Part shown: positions 54,475-64,000 of the stretch, in pieces | Layout: every line of letters begins with the position of its first letter | How positions within the stretch are numbered: position 1 is the first letter of the stretch | Origin: Miscanthus floridulus | Taxonomy: Eukaryota; Streptophyta; Magnoliopsida; Poales; Poaceae | Assembly: GCF_019320115.1 (NCBI RefSeq) | Contig: NC_089598.1 | Span: 81,860,059 to 81,924,058, forward strand | DNA: 64,000 bases | Direction: 5' to 3' | Program-made: the position numbers and the translations under genes | The notes under the pieces: model-generated | The model's input: the letters and a program-made list of their open reading frames with translations, nothing else | The model's database searches: none | Told to the model about the DNA's origin: nothing

Positions 54475-57338
54475 GTTAGTCACAAGAATCTTAGGAACCC
54501 AAATAGAAGTATTCCAATATATGTTGGTTTCCTTTCCAACATATTAGCAACCAATTTCCCACTGCTGTGCATAAGTCTTTGGTTGATAGGCATACTTATT
54601 CTTGGTGGCCCACACTGATTCCTTAGGCTTCTGGAAAACCTATTTCTCCTAGTACAATTTCTTTTTGGGCTTAATTTGATCAGGAACGGAATTGGTAACC
54701 TTCCCATTTTTGCAGGGCGCGGCACTGCCGCCCTTTATTGCGGCAATGCCGCCGTGCGGCACTGCTACTCGGGGACGCTGCATTGTTGCAGTCTGTGCAA
54801 GCTGATATGTACCAATTTTTGCCATTCCTCTCAAACTGCACACACTCATAGCCATTCACTATCCTTCTTCCCATTGTCTTGGCTCCTTTGTGTGTCCAAG
54901 CCCATGCTTGATTGAGGGATACCTTCCTTGCTTGAATTGTGGCCCTTTTGATTCATCAACCTTCTTGTCATTGGATTGGGTCACACTTATCCACCCTTTC
55001 CAATGACTTCATTGAGCCTAGCAATCTCCTTTCTCATTGCTTCCATGTTTGCAAGGTTAGTGGAATCGGCATTCAAATCAAGATTAAAACATTTTCCACA
55101 ACCTTGACTAGTGGAGGGAGTAGAGGTTTCCTTTGCCTTAGTGAGATATGAGTTGCTATCCCAAAGAATGCTATATTGCATCTCAAGTTCTTTGTGCTTT
55201 TCAGCTAAGTCACAATACTTTTTCTTGAGAGCTTTATTTGCTTTCTTTGTGATAGCATGGTCCTCTTGCTCTTTGGCCAAAGCCTTGCGCAAGGATTCCA
55301 TCTCACTTCTCTCTAATACAAGAGCTTCTTTGCTAGCAATGTAGAGATCCTCTTGTTGGATAAGAGTCTCTTCTCTAGATTCTAGCTTGGCTTGGACACT
55401 CTCTAAATCCTCCATTAGCTTAGTGATGAATAATTTGGTCTTTCCATCCAAATTTTTAGTTATCATGTTTATTTCTTCATCACTAGATTCATCGTCACTA
55501 GAGCTATCACTAATGTCACTACTAGAGATATCACTAGGAGGTGGAGGAGATTTGGCCTTCGATTTAGATTTTACCTTCTCACCCTTTGCCATGAGACAAA
55601 TGTGAGGGTAGTAGTAGTCATCATCAGACATGTCATTGAAGAGCCTTGGTGTAGGGGATGACTTGTGAATAGCAATAGTTGCAACCTTCTCATCCTCTTC
55701 ACTTGTGCTTTCTTTAGTTGAGTCCCATTCATGCTCAATGTGAGCCTCTCCCATGTACTTCTTGCTCTTTCTACGGTCAGCCTTCTCCTCTTTCTTGTCC
55801 TTCTTGTATTTGTTGTCCTTGATCTCATATGGACACTTAGCAATGAAGTGATCGGTGCTTCCACAATTATAGCATGTCCTCTTTTTCTTGTTTGGGAAGC
55901 TTCTCTTCACTATCTTGTAGCCTTACTTCTTTAGCACCTTGTGATACCTCTTCATAAAGAGAGCAACATCATCAACTTTCTCTTATTGATCATCATCATT
56001 TTCACTTTCACTTGAAGATGATGTGGTCTCTACTCTTTCTTGAACTTACTTGCTTGCTTGGGCTTGCTAGTTGAAGCTTGTTGGTTGATCTTAGACTTGC
56101 CTGTAGAGCTTTGCTTGCTTGATTTGTTGGCCTTGAGAGCTACATCTTTGATCTTGATGCCCTCTAACTTTGCTTGCAATTCTCCAAGTTTCTTCCTCTC
56201 ATTTGCTTCTTCTCTTTGCATGTCAAAGGTCAAGATCCTCCCAAGTACAACATTTGGTGTGAAGTACTTCAAACTTCTTCTTGTCTCTAATTAGAGTGCC
56301 TACGGTCTCATTTTCTAGGTGAATAAGCTTCCAACATAATCTTGACAACTTTATGATCATCTAGCTCATCACAACCATAGCCTCTAATCTTGCCCACCAT
56401 TGTCATCAACCTATCCAAACATCTCTTGTGGCCCTTCTCCATCCAAGATAACAAATTGGTTGAGCTTGGACAATCAACAATCAATTCTTGCATTTCTCAC
56501 TTTGTCAACCCCTTCATGTGCAAGATGCCAAAGTATCCCAAATTTGCTTCGGCAACATCCACACCAATCACTCTATATACTCATCACCATCCCAAGGCAC
56601 TAAGTAGCACACTAGTAGCTTGACCATTGAGGTGGATGATTCTCATTTCTTCCATGGTTGGATTCTTGGGATCAACCGGTGGCTCAAATTCATTGCAAAC
56701 AACCTCTCAAATGCCAGGATAAAGACCTATTAAGATAGGCTCTCATTAAGTGCTTTCACTTGGCAAAGTTTAGTCCCATCGAAATGAGGTAACTTGCCCG
56801 TAGGCACATTGATGAAAGACTTGCGATCATGGTTAGTCATAGACATAGAAGAATAGTTAAAGGATACGGTGGCATATTTGTTGTCATCATTCTTCTTGCC
56901 CTTTCCTTTCTTATCCTTCTTGCTATGCACTTGGTAGGACTCATCATCATCACCATCTTTGGAGCTGCTAGATAGCTCACTTGAAGATGCATTGGAGGCT
57001 TTTGCTTCTTGTTCCTTCTTCTTTCTTGCTTCTTTTCTTTTTCTTCTAGCTTCTCTCTTGAGTCTTCTTTCTTCTTTTCTTACTTTCTTCTCTTCTAACC
57101 ACTGCTGCTCCTTTCTCTTTTTCTCTCTTGCTTCTCTTTTCTCTTTTCTAGCTGTCCTTCTTCTTCTTCTTTCTTCTTCATTTTGAGCTTTTTTGGCATG
57201 GGTTGCCTCTAGCTGCGGGAGCGTGGAGTTGCTCGTTGTAGAGGTGCTAAGCTCACTGTTGTCGGTGTCATGCAGCCCAACATCCTCCAGATCAACGTTG
57301 ATGGGCTTCACAACACCAGATCCTCCTCCGGGCTCCAT
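54475..57338 (-). pseudogene. Element A gag, long Sirevirus type
   Basis: From ATG 57338 the N-terminal part is unusual: about 100 residues of nearly continuous Arg/Lys/Glu helix (EERRRRRTARKEKREA.., KREARRKRKEARKKKEQ), then Ser/Asp-rich sequence and the gag start motif GKLPHFDGT. Frameshifts near 56760, 56310 and 56030 break the capsid part. A later frame (54987-55910) has the zinc knuckle CYNCGSTDHFIAKC, a Ser/Asp-rich acidic patch and a coiled coil. The gag tail ends near 54435. GGCACTGCCGC-like motifs occur at 54718-54775. Sirevirus gags are known for long coiled-coil extensions. Confidence 0.75.
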
Positions 57339-57372
57339 GCCTCACGCGGTGAAGCGCACACGAGGTAACCCA

Positions 57373-57385
57373 CTCCGATACCACT
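57373..57385 (-). other. Primer binding site of element A
   Basis: The complement reads TGGTATCGGAGTG beside the LTR, one or two changes from the initiator Met tRNA type TGGTATCAGAGC. Confidence 0.8.
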
Positions 57386-57927
57386 TGTAGGATCCCTGGT
57401 TGGCCTAGAGGGGGTGAATAGGCCTGTTAAAACAAACACTCAAACTTTTATCAAATTCACCCTGTGGCACTATCAGACTGTGGCACTGTCGGACCTGAAC
57501 AGCGGCACTATCGCACCTGCAGGCAACTTTGAGTCACAGTTCAAAGTCCATGAATGAAAACTTAGATTAGAGAAATTTTCTAGCTTACTGTAGGTATGAC
57601 AACCACAGATCAAGAGCTAGAAGTGGTAGAAACACCACACACAAGTAGATCGACTAAAAACCCTAGAAATCACCTCAACCACAATATGTCATGCAAGTAA
57701 TGTAAATCAAGCACAAGTGACACAATGATTTATCCCATGGTTCGGCTCGCCACCAAGGCTTGCCTACCTCCATGTTATTGAGGTTAGCCACTAAGGCTTA
57801 GAGCTTTCCAGCCCTTCCTCGTTCTCAAGTCAAGAGACTTAACTCTTGAGATGAGGGGTGAGTTACTAGCTTCAAGAGATGGTTACAAACCTCCTAGGGC
57901 TGCCACACAAGTTGGCAAGCTCCACGG
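57386..57927 (-). repeat. 5' LTR of element A, partial, cut by B2
   Basis: It starts TGTAGGATCC and matches 34101-34650 until 'aagctccacgg', where B2 begins (57928). The rest of the LTR would lie beyond B2 and is not seen before the assembly gap. Confidence 0.88.
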
Positions 57928-59743
57928 TGAAAGCTCTAGTTTGGTTTTGGCGAATTGATGAAACCCTAAGTGCTAACCTAGTTTATCAAGAGATCATGAG
58001 ATAGGTAGCACATTCCAAGTGGTGAAGCAAATGAAGATCATGACATGATGATGATGATGCCATGGTGATGATCAAGTGCTTGGACTTGAAAAGAAGAAAG
58101 AGAAAAACAAAAGGCTCAAGGCAAATGTATAAATGGTAGGAGCTATTTTGTTTTGGTGATCAAGACACTTAGAGAGTGTGATCACATTTAGGTTTGATAG
58201 ACGTACTATTAAGAGGGGTGAAACTCGTATCGGAATGCAGTTATCAAAGTGCCACTAGATGCTCTAACTCATCGCATATGAATTTAGGATCTAGTGGAGT
58301 GCTAACACCCTTGAAAATGTTTATGAAAATATGCTAACACATGTGTAGAAGGTGATACACTTGGTGGTTGGCACATTTGAGCAAGGGTGAAGAGGATAGA
58401 GGTGAAAAGGAGTTAGTCACACTGGTCACGCAGTGACCGGACACTGGGTCACAAACTGAACAGATGCTGAAAGGTTGCATCTGGTCCTGCTGACATGGCA
58501 ACACCCAGTGTTGAAGGTGACTGACCGGATGCTGGCTGTGTCCGGTCGAGCATGACCGGATGCCTCCGGTCGTGAAAAGTCATCTCTAGACGCTTACTGG
58601 AAATGACCGGACGCTAGGGTTCAACGTCCGGTCACTTTGAGCTGCTGCGTCCGGTCATCACTTTACCGTTGAGATCAGGCGATCAACATTTGAAGAGAGG
58701 GGACACGTGGCATGCATCGCGTGACCGGTTGCTAAGGTCCAGCATCCGGTCAATATGACCAGAACGTCCGGTCACCCCGTGTTGTGCCCAGTGAAGGGGT
58801 ACAACGGCTCTATTTCATGGGAGCTTCTATTTAAGCCCCATAGCCGGCTCAAGCTCACTCTCTTGGCCATTTGCAATGACATAGCAACCTTGTGAGCTTA
58901 GTCAAAGCCCTCCCACTCATCTCCATCATTGATTCATCATCTTTGTGAGATTGGGAGAGAATCCAAGTGCATTGCTTGAGTGTTTGCATCTAGAGGCACT
59001 TGGTGTTTGTGTTTCGCTGCGGGATTTGTTTGTTACTCTTGGTGGTTGCCGCCACCTAGACGGCTTGGAGCAGCGAGGATCATCGAGCAGAGGGTGGTGA
59101 TTGTCTCCGGCTCCGATCGTGGTGATTGTGAGGGGTTCTTGACCTTTCCCCAGCGGAGAGCCAAAAGGTACTCTAGTGGATTGCTCATGGCTTGTGTGAT
59201 CCTCATCTTGTGTTGGTTGTGCGGCACCCTATTGAGGGTTTGGCGTGTGAAGCCAATTAGTGCGTGAACCTCCAAGTGAGTGAATCGCCACAATGAGGAG
59301 TAGCTTGCTGGCAAGCAAGTGAACCTCGGTAAAAAATAATTGTGTTCATCATTTGATTCCGAGGTGATTGGTCTTCATTGGTATTCATTCTTGTGATTGA
59401 TTGGCTCCTTCCTCGACACTGCGGTATAAGCAAATTGCTCACTGTCTTTACATTACCACAAACTAATTATCAAGCTCTTTAGTGTAGCTAGTTGTGAGAG
59501 CTTGTTAGTTTGGTTAGTGTGGCTCTTTAGTTAGCCTTTGAGAGCACACTAACTTAGTATAGTGACATAGCTATTGTGTGGATAGAAACTATATAAACTA
59601 GAATTGTGATAGGTGGCTTGCTTTTTAGTAGGCTAGCACAACACTTGCTTCGCCTCATAATTGTCTAACCAGTTTGTTAAGTGTTGTTGTAGAATTTTTA
59701 ATAGGCTATTCACCCCCCCTCCTCTAGCCATTAGGACCTTTCA
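57928..59743 (+). repeat. 5' LTR of element B2 (1816 bp)
   Basis: It starts TGAAAGCTCTAG and ends GGACCTTTCA, the reverse complement of the B1 LTR. The ACCGGACGC/GCGTCCGGT array is at 58430-58775, with the TATA-like TATTTAAG at 58829-58836. Confidence 0.92.
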
Positions 59744-59745
59744 AG

Positions 59746-59758
59746 TGGTATCAGAGCC
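59746..59758 (+). other. Primer binding site of element B2
   Basis: TGGTATCAGAGCC, an exact initiator Met tRNA type, stands two bases after the LTR end. Confidence 0.93.
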
Positions 59759-59800
59759 AAGGTCACCGTGATTTGAGGCTTAACAATCTTCGGTGTAAAA

Positions 59801-60704
59801 ATGGCTCAAATCAACAACACCAAGAAGCCACCCCAATTTGATGGTACAAATTATCCGTATTGGAAATAAAAAATGACCACACATATCAAGTCAATCAATA
59901 GGAAAGTGTGGAAGGTGGTGGAAACCAAAATTGAGATTGGTGATCTGGAGAAATCCACCGCGGTCGAAGAAGTGCTTCTCTAAAACAATGACATTGCTCT
60001 AAGTGTCATTCATGATGCAATTGATGAGAGAACATTTGAGCAAATCAAGAATATTGAGATGGCTCATGAGGCTTGGAAGAAGTTGGAAGAATCATTTGAA
60101 GGCACTCAAGCCATGAAGGGTGCAAAGGCATACATTCTAAAAGAGAAGTTTGCAAGCTTCAGGATGAAGGAGGATGAGAGTGTGCCAGAGATGTTCCATA
60201 GGCTTCAAGTGCTTGTCAATTATCTCAAAGCACTTGGAGAAGAGGTGAAGGACAAGGACTTCTCCCACAAGTTCTGGCACATTGGTCACTATTCTAGTGA
60301 GGAGCGGTTTGGACACCATGACACCAAACCAAGTGTTGGGAGATATAATGGCTGATGATACATATAGAGATGATGATGAGAAGGAAGAAAGAAGGAAAAG
60401 AAAGATGGGAAGAAGGATGAGAAAAAAAGAGCGTGGCATTCAAGGCAACATCATCCAAGGGCAAGGCAAAGCTAGATACATCAAGTGAAGATGATGGTTC
60501 ATGGGATGATGATGATGATGAGAAGATGGCTCTCTTTGTCAAGAAATTTGGCAAGTTCATGATGAAGAAAGGGTACTGTGCTAGAAGAAAGAAATCTTCA
60601 TCCAAGAACAAGGAAGAGTCAAGAAGGTGCTTCAAATGTGGAAGCAAAGATCATCTTGTTGCTCAATGTCCATACAATAGCGACAATGATGGCGACAACA
60701 AGAA
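59801..60704 (+). pseudogene. B2 gag, 5' part, broken
   Basis: ATG 59801 opens the same gag start as B1 (MAQINNTKKPPQFDG). Stops are TAA at 59867 and TAA at 59981 (Gln in B1). The UBN2-type domain continues at 60059-60270. A deletion of about 20 bases relative to B1 near 60270 shifts the frame. Gag resumes at 60433 with the knuckle CFKCGSKDHLVAQC, just before the gap. Confidence 0.85.
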
Positions 60705-60804
60705 NNNNNNNNNNNNNNNNNNNNNNNNNNNNNNNNNNNNNNNNNNNNNNNNNNNNNNNNNNNNNNNNNNNNNNNNNNNNNNNNNNNNNNNNNNNNNNNN
60801 NNNN
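60705..60804. other. Assembly gap, 100 N
   Basis: Exactly 100 N, usually a placeholder for a gap of unknown length. B2 gag lies on the left and unrelated sequence on the right, so missing DNA or a misjoin is likely. Confidence 0.99.
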
Positions 60805-61494
60805 TCCACCGAAGGACCCCTTGGACGGAGTTATACTGCTCGGGATGAGGTCGATGACGGTTTCGACGATGGTTTTGGTGGAGCCCTCCGATTCTACCCC
60901 CGGATTTCCCTCTAGGATCGGGGGCAGAGAATCATCGTCGAGCTGATAGATCTGCACCACGTTGACGGTGGGAGCAGATTGACTAGCGCTTGGCAAGGCG
61001 AACTCAGCGAGTGGGTGGATGTCGCCTATTTGATCGGCGTAGAGACCTTGCAGGGCCTCCTGATAGGAAGCGACTGCATTGGCCAGCCCATAGGGCTAAG
61101 CCACAATGGAGCCCCGTATAGGGGCTTGGCGACCAGCCCTGGGTTGGTTGGATCTAGAGAGTGGTCGGTGCTGCACCGTGCGCCCTTGTAGAGTTGTCGT
61201 GATGGTTAGATCTACATCTTGCCACCTCGGACGGCATGACCGGGCGGAGCGCCTGGGGTGAACCACCTAGAACGGAGGGAACTCGTCATCGTGAGACGGC
61301 CGATGCATGGCCGATTCCACGAGCGACAAGCACTCGGTGAGCTTCTCATTGACCTGATCTATAATAGAGATCAAATCGTCCTGCTAGATGGGCTTGATCT
61401 ACCGGCGTGGCGCCGTTGGGTGAGCTATCGGAGATCCACTTGCGCGTGGGGAAGGCCCGAGGCTATCCACGGAGTTACTCGACCGGGAGCTTAG
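60805..61494 (-). pseudogene. Fragment, possibly gypsy gag-leader type, not firmly identified
   Basis: On the minus strand a frame reads PYGLANAVASYQEALQGLYA (near 61090) and continues through DIHPLAEFALPSAS to YQLDDDSLPPILEGNPG and PSSITPSKG (about 60820). It resembles Asp/Pro/Ser-rich N-terminal gag-like regions of grass gypsy elements, but I cannot name the family. It is cut by the gap on one side and by the LTR of element D on the other. Confidence 0.35.
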
Positions 61495-61820
61495 TTCTTG
61501 CGAGGGATTCCTTGCGAGGGGCTCCAACGAGGACTAGGGGGAAGCTTGCGCGCTTCTTGATACCTCGGTAAAAATACCAAAGTCATCAACGGGAGTTTGC
61601 ATATCTCTACCTTGCTCATTAGCTTCCGCATTTACATTGATTACATTACTCCATTTGCGGTAGAGATAGCAACACATTAGTAAAACCGTAGTTGCACTTT
61701 TAGATAGTTTATCTTTTGCATAGGTTTTGCTAAGGGTAGAAAAAGAGGCCATAGTTTAGAGTAAGAATTTTTAAGTTGCCTAATTCACCCTCCACTCTTA
61801 GGCATCATGGTCCCCCTTCA
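61495..61820 (+). repeat. 3' part of the 5' LTR of element D (Sirevirus type)
   Basis: The sequence 'cttgatacctcggtaaaaat' at 61556, the CA end at 61820 and the adjacent PBS identify an LTR U5 end. Only about 326 bp can be attributed to it. The rest of the LTR is missing or unrecognised, so the left edge is approximate. Confidence 0.6.
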
Positions 61821-61822
61821 AT

Positions 61823-61837
61823 TGGTATTAGAGCCGG
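61823..61837 (+). other. Primer binding site of element D
   Basis: TGGTATTAGAGCCGG follows the LTR end, one C-to-T change from the initiator Met tRNA type TGGTATCAGAGCC. Confidence 0.85.
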
Positions 61838-61879
61838 TTGGCTCAATTTGGACCTTTGGCTTAACCGTCGTTGAGCCGA

Positions 61880-64000
61880 CGCTACTTAGAGTGGTTGGGA
61901 TAGATACCTTTAGGCCTCCGCACTTTGACGGCACTAACTTCCCTTATTATAAGGCTAGAATGGCTTGCCATCTTGAGGCGGTTGATTTGGGTGTATGGAG
62001 AGTCACTCGTGACGGGATGAAACCCATTAAGAATCCCGAAAAACCCACAAAGAGTGATGAAAAAGAAATACATTTCAATGCTAGAGCTAAAAATTGCTTG
62101 TTTGAATCACTTAGTATGGATGTTTTTAACCAAGTATTCACTTTAAATACGGCACATGAAATTTGGTTAAAACTCCAAGAGCTTCATGACGGCACAAGTA
62201 ATGTCCGTGAGCAAAAACATTGTCTTGCTAAACAAAATTATTATTCCTTTACAATGAATGATGATGAGCTTGTACATAATATGTATTCTCATTTGAATCT
62301 AATTATCAATGAGCTCCATTCAATAGGATTGATAAAGCTAGATGATGCGGACATCGTGAGGAAGATCATCTCCGTGCTACCATAAAAGAAGTATGCAAGC
62401 ATCATCACCATCCTTCACAATATGGAGGACTTGAGCACCATGACTCCGGGCATAGTCATTGGCAAGTTAGTGGCATTTAAAATATCACGTAAGATGGGTC
62501 AAGAGTAAGCTTCTTCATCAAGCAAAGGCAAAGCTCTCGCTTGTAGCGAGAAAAAGAAGATGAAGGGCAAGCAAGTTGAGACAAGCTCAAGCTCAAGCTC
62601 CTCAAGTGAAGATGAAGAAGAAGATGAGGACGATGATGATGATGAAGAAGAAGATTCAAGTGATGATGATCAATCTTCCTCCTCCACCTCCGACCTTGAT
62701 GAAGAATCAATCAAATTAATCAACAAGGTGGAGAAGATGATCCAAAGGCTCAATGTCAAGGGTGTGCCCATCCAAATTCAAGATTTCATTTCACCAATCA
62801 AAGAGATGAGCAAAGAAAGAGAGGATGCTATAGATGCGACGAGTTGGGGCACTTTGTGGAAGTTTGTCCAAACAAGCCTACACCCAAGACAAAGAAGAAG
62901 GCATGCAAGAACCAAGCTCTCACCTCAATAAGATCATGGGATGATTCTTCAAGTGAAGAAGAACACCATCACAAGAGGCGAGGCCGCAAGCACTCATCAT
63001 CAAGCTCTTCACGTATGTGTCTTATGGCATGAGGTAATGATAGCTCATCCTCTAGTGAGAGTGATAGTGATGATGATTTGCCTTCTTATGATAAAATTAT
63101 GCAACAAAATCTTAAATATACTAAAGTTTGCACTAGTCAACAAAAGAAGCTCAAAAGTTTAAAAGAAAAGCTAGATAGTTCACAAGAAGCATACAAAACT
63201 TTGCTTGAACATTATGAGTACTTTGCTAATCTCAATGTTGAACTATCTATTAAAATTGAGAAACTTGAGGCTAGTGCAACAACAAATGCATGCACAATCA
63301 ATGATGAGCAACTCTTAAAGAAAAACAAAAAATTAAAAGAAAAGTTAGCTAGCTCACAAGAAGCATATAATAGTTTGCTTGCTAAAATGGAAACCATATG
63401 CAAACATTGTGATAAGCTAACTAATAAAGTTACTAATCTTGAAGCCGTTAGCACAACCCCCACCAAGGCATCTAAAAAGAAAAGTTCTATCATTAACATG
63501 TCTAAAAAGGATGCCTCTACTTCTTGTAATGATTTATGTTTAGACTCACCTTTGTGCAACCAAGTTTGTGTTGAGAAAGTTGTTGTAGATACATGCACAC
63601 AAGAGGTTGCAAAGGAGAATGAGCAACTCAAGCAAAAAGTAGCTCGCCTCACCAAGGACTTGACTCAAGTGAAAGGTAAGGCGAAGCAAACCCAACTTCA
63701 TCAAGATAACACCGTCAAGGGAGTGAAGAAGCTTGATGAAGGACAAACCATGGTTTGTTACGTGTGCCACAAGGAAGGTCACAAGTCCTATGAGTGCAAG
63801 GTGAAGAATGGGGAAGGAGCAAAGAAGAAGAAGAAAAAGCAAACAAGCAAGCTCTCCAACACCTACACCAATAAGGTGGACAAGAAGGCCTCCACACCTT
63901 ATCTCTTGAAGAAGAAGAAAAATGACAAGGTGGTGGCCATTAAGGCGAATAAGCAAGCCAACAATGGGGTTAAACGCTTTTGGGTGCCAAAGGAAATCAT
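61880..64000 (+). pseudogene. Element D gag, Sirevirus type, broken and running off the right edge
   Basis: The frame shows FRPPHFDGTNFPYYKARM and the UBN2-type gag domain to 62385 (TAA, Gln or similar expected), then TGA near 62506. A Ser/Glu/Asp-rich acidic patch follows (62575-62690). The knuckle CYRCDELGHFVEVC (62827-62868) is in a frame shifted by one base near 62815. After a stop near 63030 comes a long Lys/Glu/Leu-rich coiled coil (63100-63450, 63600-63690). The second knuckle CYVCHKEGHKSYEC (63757-63798) and a Lys-rich tail with FWVPKE lie at the window edge. The start codon is unclear, because the only upstream ATG lies in the LTR/PBS. Protease and beyond are outside the window. Confidence 0.82.

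Larger units (their letters stand above)
34101..57927 (-). mobile_element. Element A: Sirevirus-type Ty1/copia retrotransposon with a third ORF, interrupted
   Basis: On the minus strand: 5' LTR (57386 on the right, cut at 57927 by B2), PBS, gag with a zinc knuckle and coiled coils, protease, integrase, RT/RNase H, a third ORF (48966-50564), PPTs and 3' LTR (34101-48359, holding solo LTR C and B1). The order PR-INT-RT-RH marks copia. The large gag, third ORF and several PPT-like runs mark Sirevirus. Comparing 34101-34650 with 57386-57927 by eye gives about 30 substitutions in about 510 aligned bases (6%), so it is the oldest dated element here. Frameshifts and nonsense codons disable it. Confidence 0.85.
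57928..60704 (+). mobile_element. Element B2: Sirevirus of the B1 family, plus strand, truncated at the gap
   Basis: The 5' LTR (57928-59743), PBS and gag are of the same family as B1 but in the opposite orientation. It is inserted in the 5' LTR of element A. The element runs into 100 N at 60705 and does not resume on the other side. Confidence 0.9.

Overview
The window looks like repeat-rich nuclear DNA of a panicoid grass, probably Andropogoneae (sorghum, sugarcane or Miscanthus type). This is inferred from the retrotransposon families present: Sirevirus Ty1/copia with CpG-rich LTR motifs, Tat-lineage and Tekay-type Ty3/gypsy, and grass MITEs. No bacterial-type operons, rRNA or convincing tRNA genes were seen. 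Only one protein-coding gene looks intact: an intronless UGT90A-like glycosyltransferase at 26305-27861.

Region by region. (1) 1-24218 is a minus-strand Ty3/gypsy element of the Tat type. From its 5' end at the right it has a 5' LTR (22538-24218), gag, protease, RT, RNase H and integrase, then a repeat-rich spacer, and a multi-exon ORF antisense to gag-pol. Its 3' LTR lies beyond the left edge. A second LTR element (8548-19050; target duplication TAGGC) is inserted exactly at its RT YVDD motif. That second element is very young (two 3.9-kb LTRs about 0.6% different) and non-autonomous; its only recognisable coding remnants are a protease and a zinc knuckle. (2) 24219-34100 is the gene-bearing island: a LINE-like tail, the UGT gene, a hAT-like element that starts at the UGT stop codon and carries a host-gene fragment, a MITE, several simple or tandem repeats, and a Myb/SANT-like pseudogene. 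(3) 34101-64000 is a nest of Sirevirus copia elements. Element A (minus, 34101 to at least 57927) carries a third ORF after pol. Its 3' LTR contains a solo LTR C (35595-48236), which in turn contains a complete element B1 (36418-46565; target duplication TACTT). Its 5' LTR was hit by element B2 (plus, from 57928), which runs into a 100-N assembly gap (60705-60804). Beyond the gap lie a gypsy-like fragment and the 5' end of another Sirevirus, D, which runs off the right edge.

LTR divergences counted by eye give a consistent order: A about 6%, B1 about 3.5%, the gypsy-nested element about 0.6%. Many of the disabling changes in otherwise collinear frames are CAG/CAA to TAG/TAA or TGG to TGA/TAG, as expected from deamination of methylated, silenced DNA. 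The most unusual observations are: a 29-30-bp CpG-rich minisatellite with the same core in the LTRs of an unrelated gypsy and a copia family; an antisense ORF whose three inferred introns keep its frame; a 1.6-kb third ORF in element A broken only by nonsense codons; matched TTTTGTAG sites at the gag-pol junction of two diverged Sireviruses; and loss of catalytic residues in B1.
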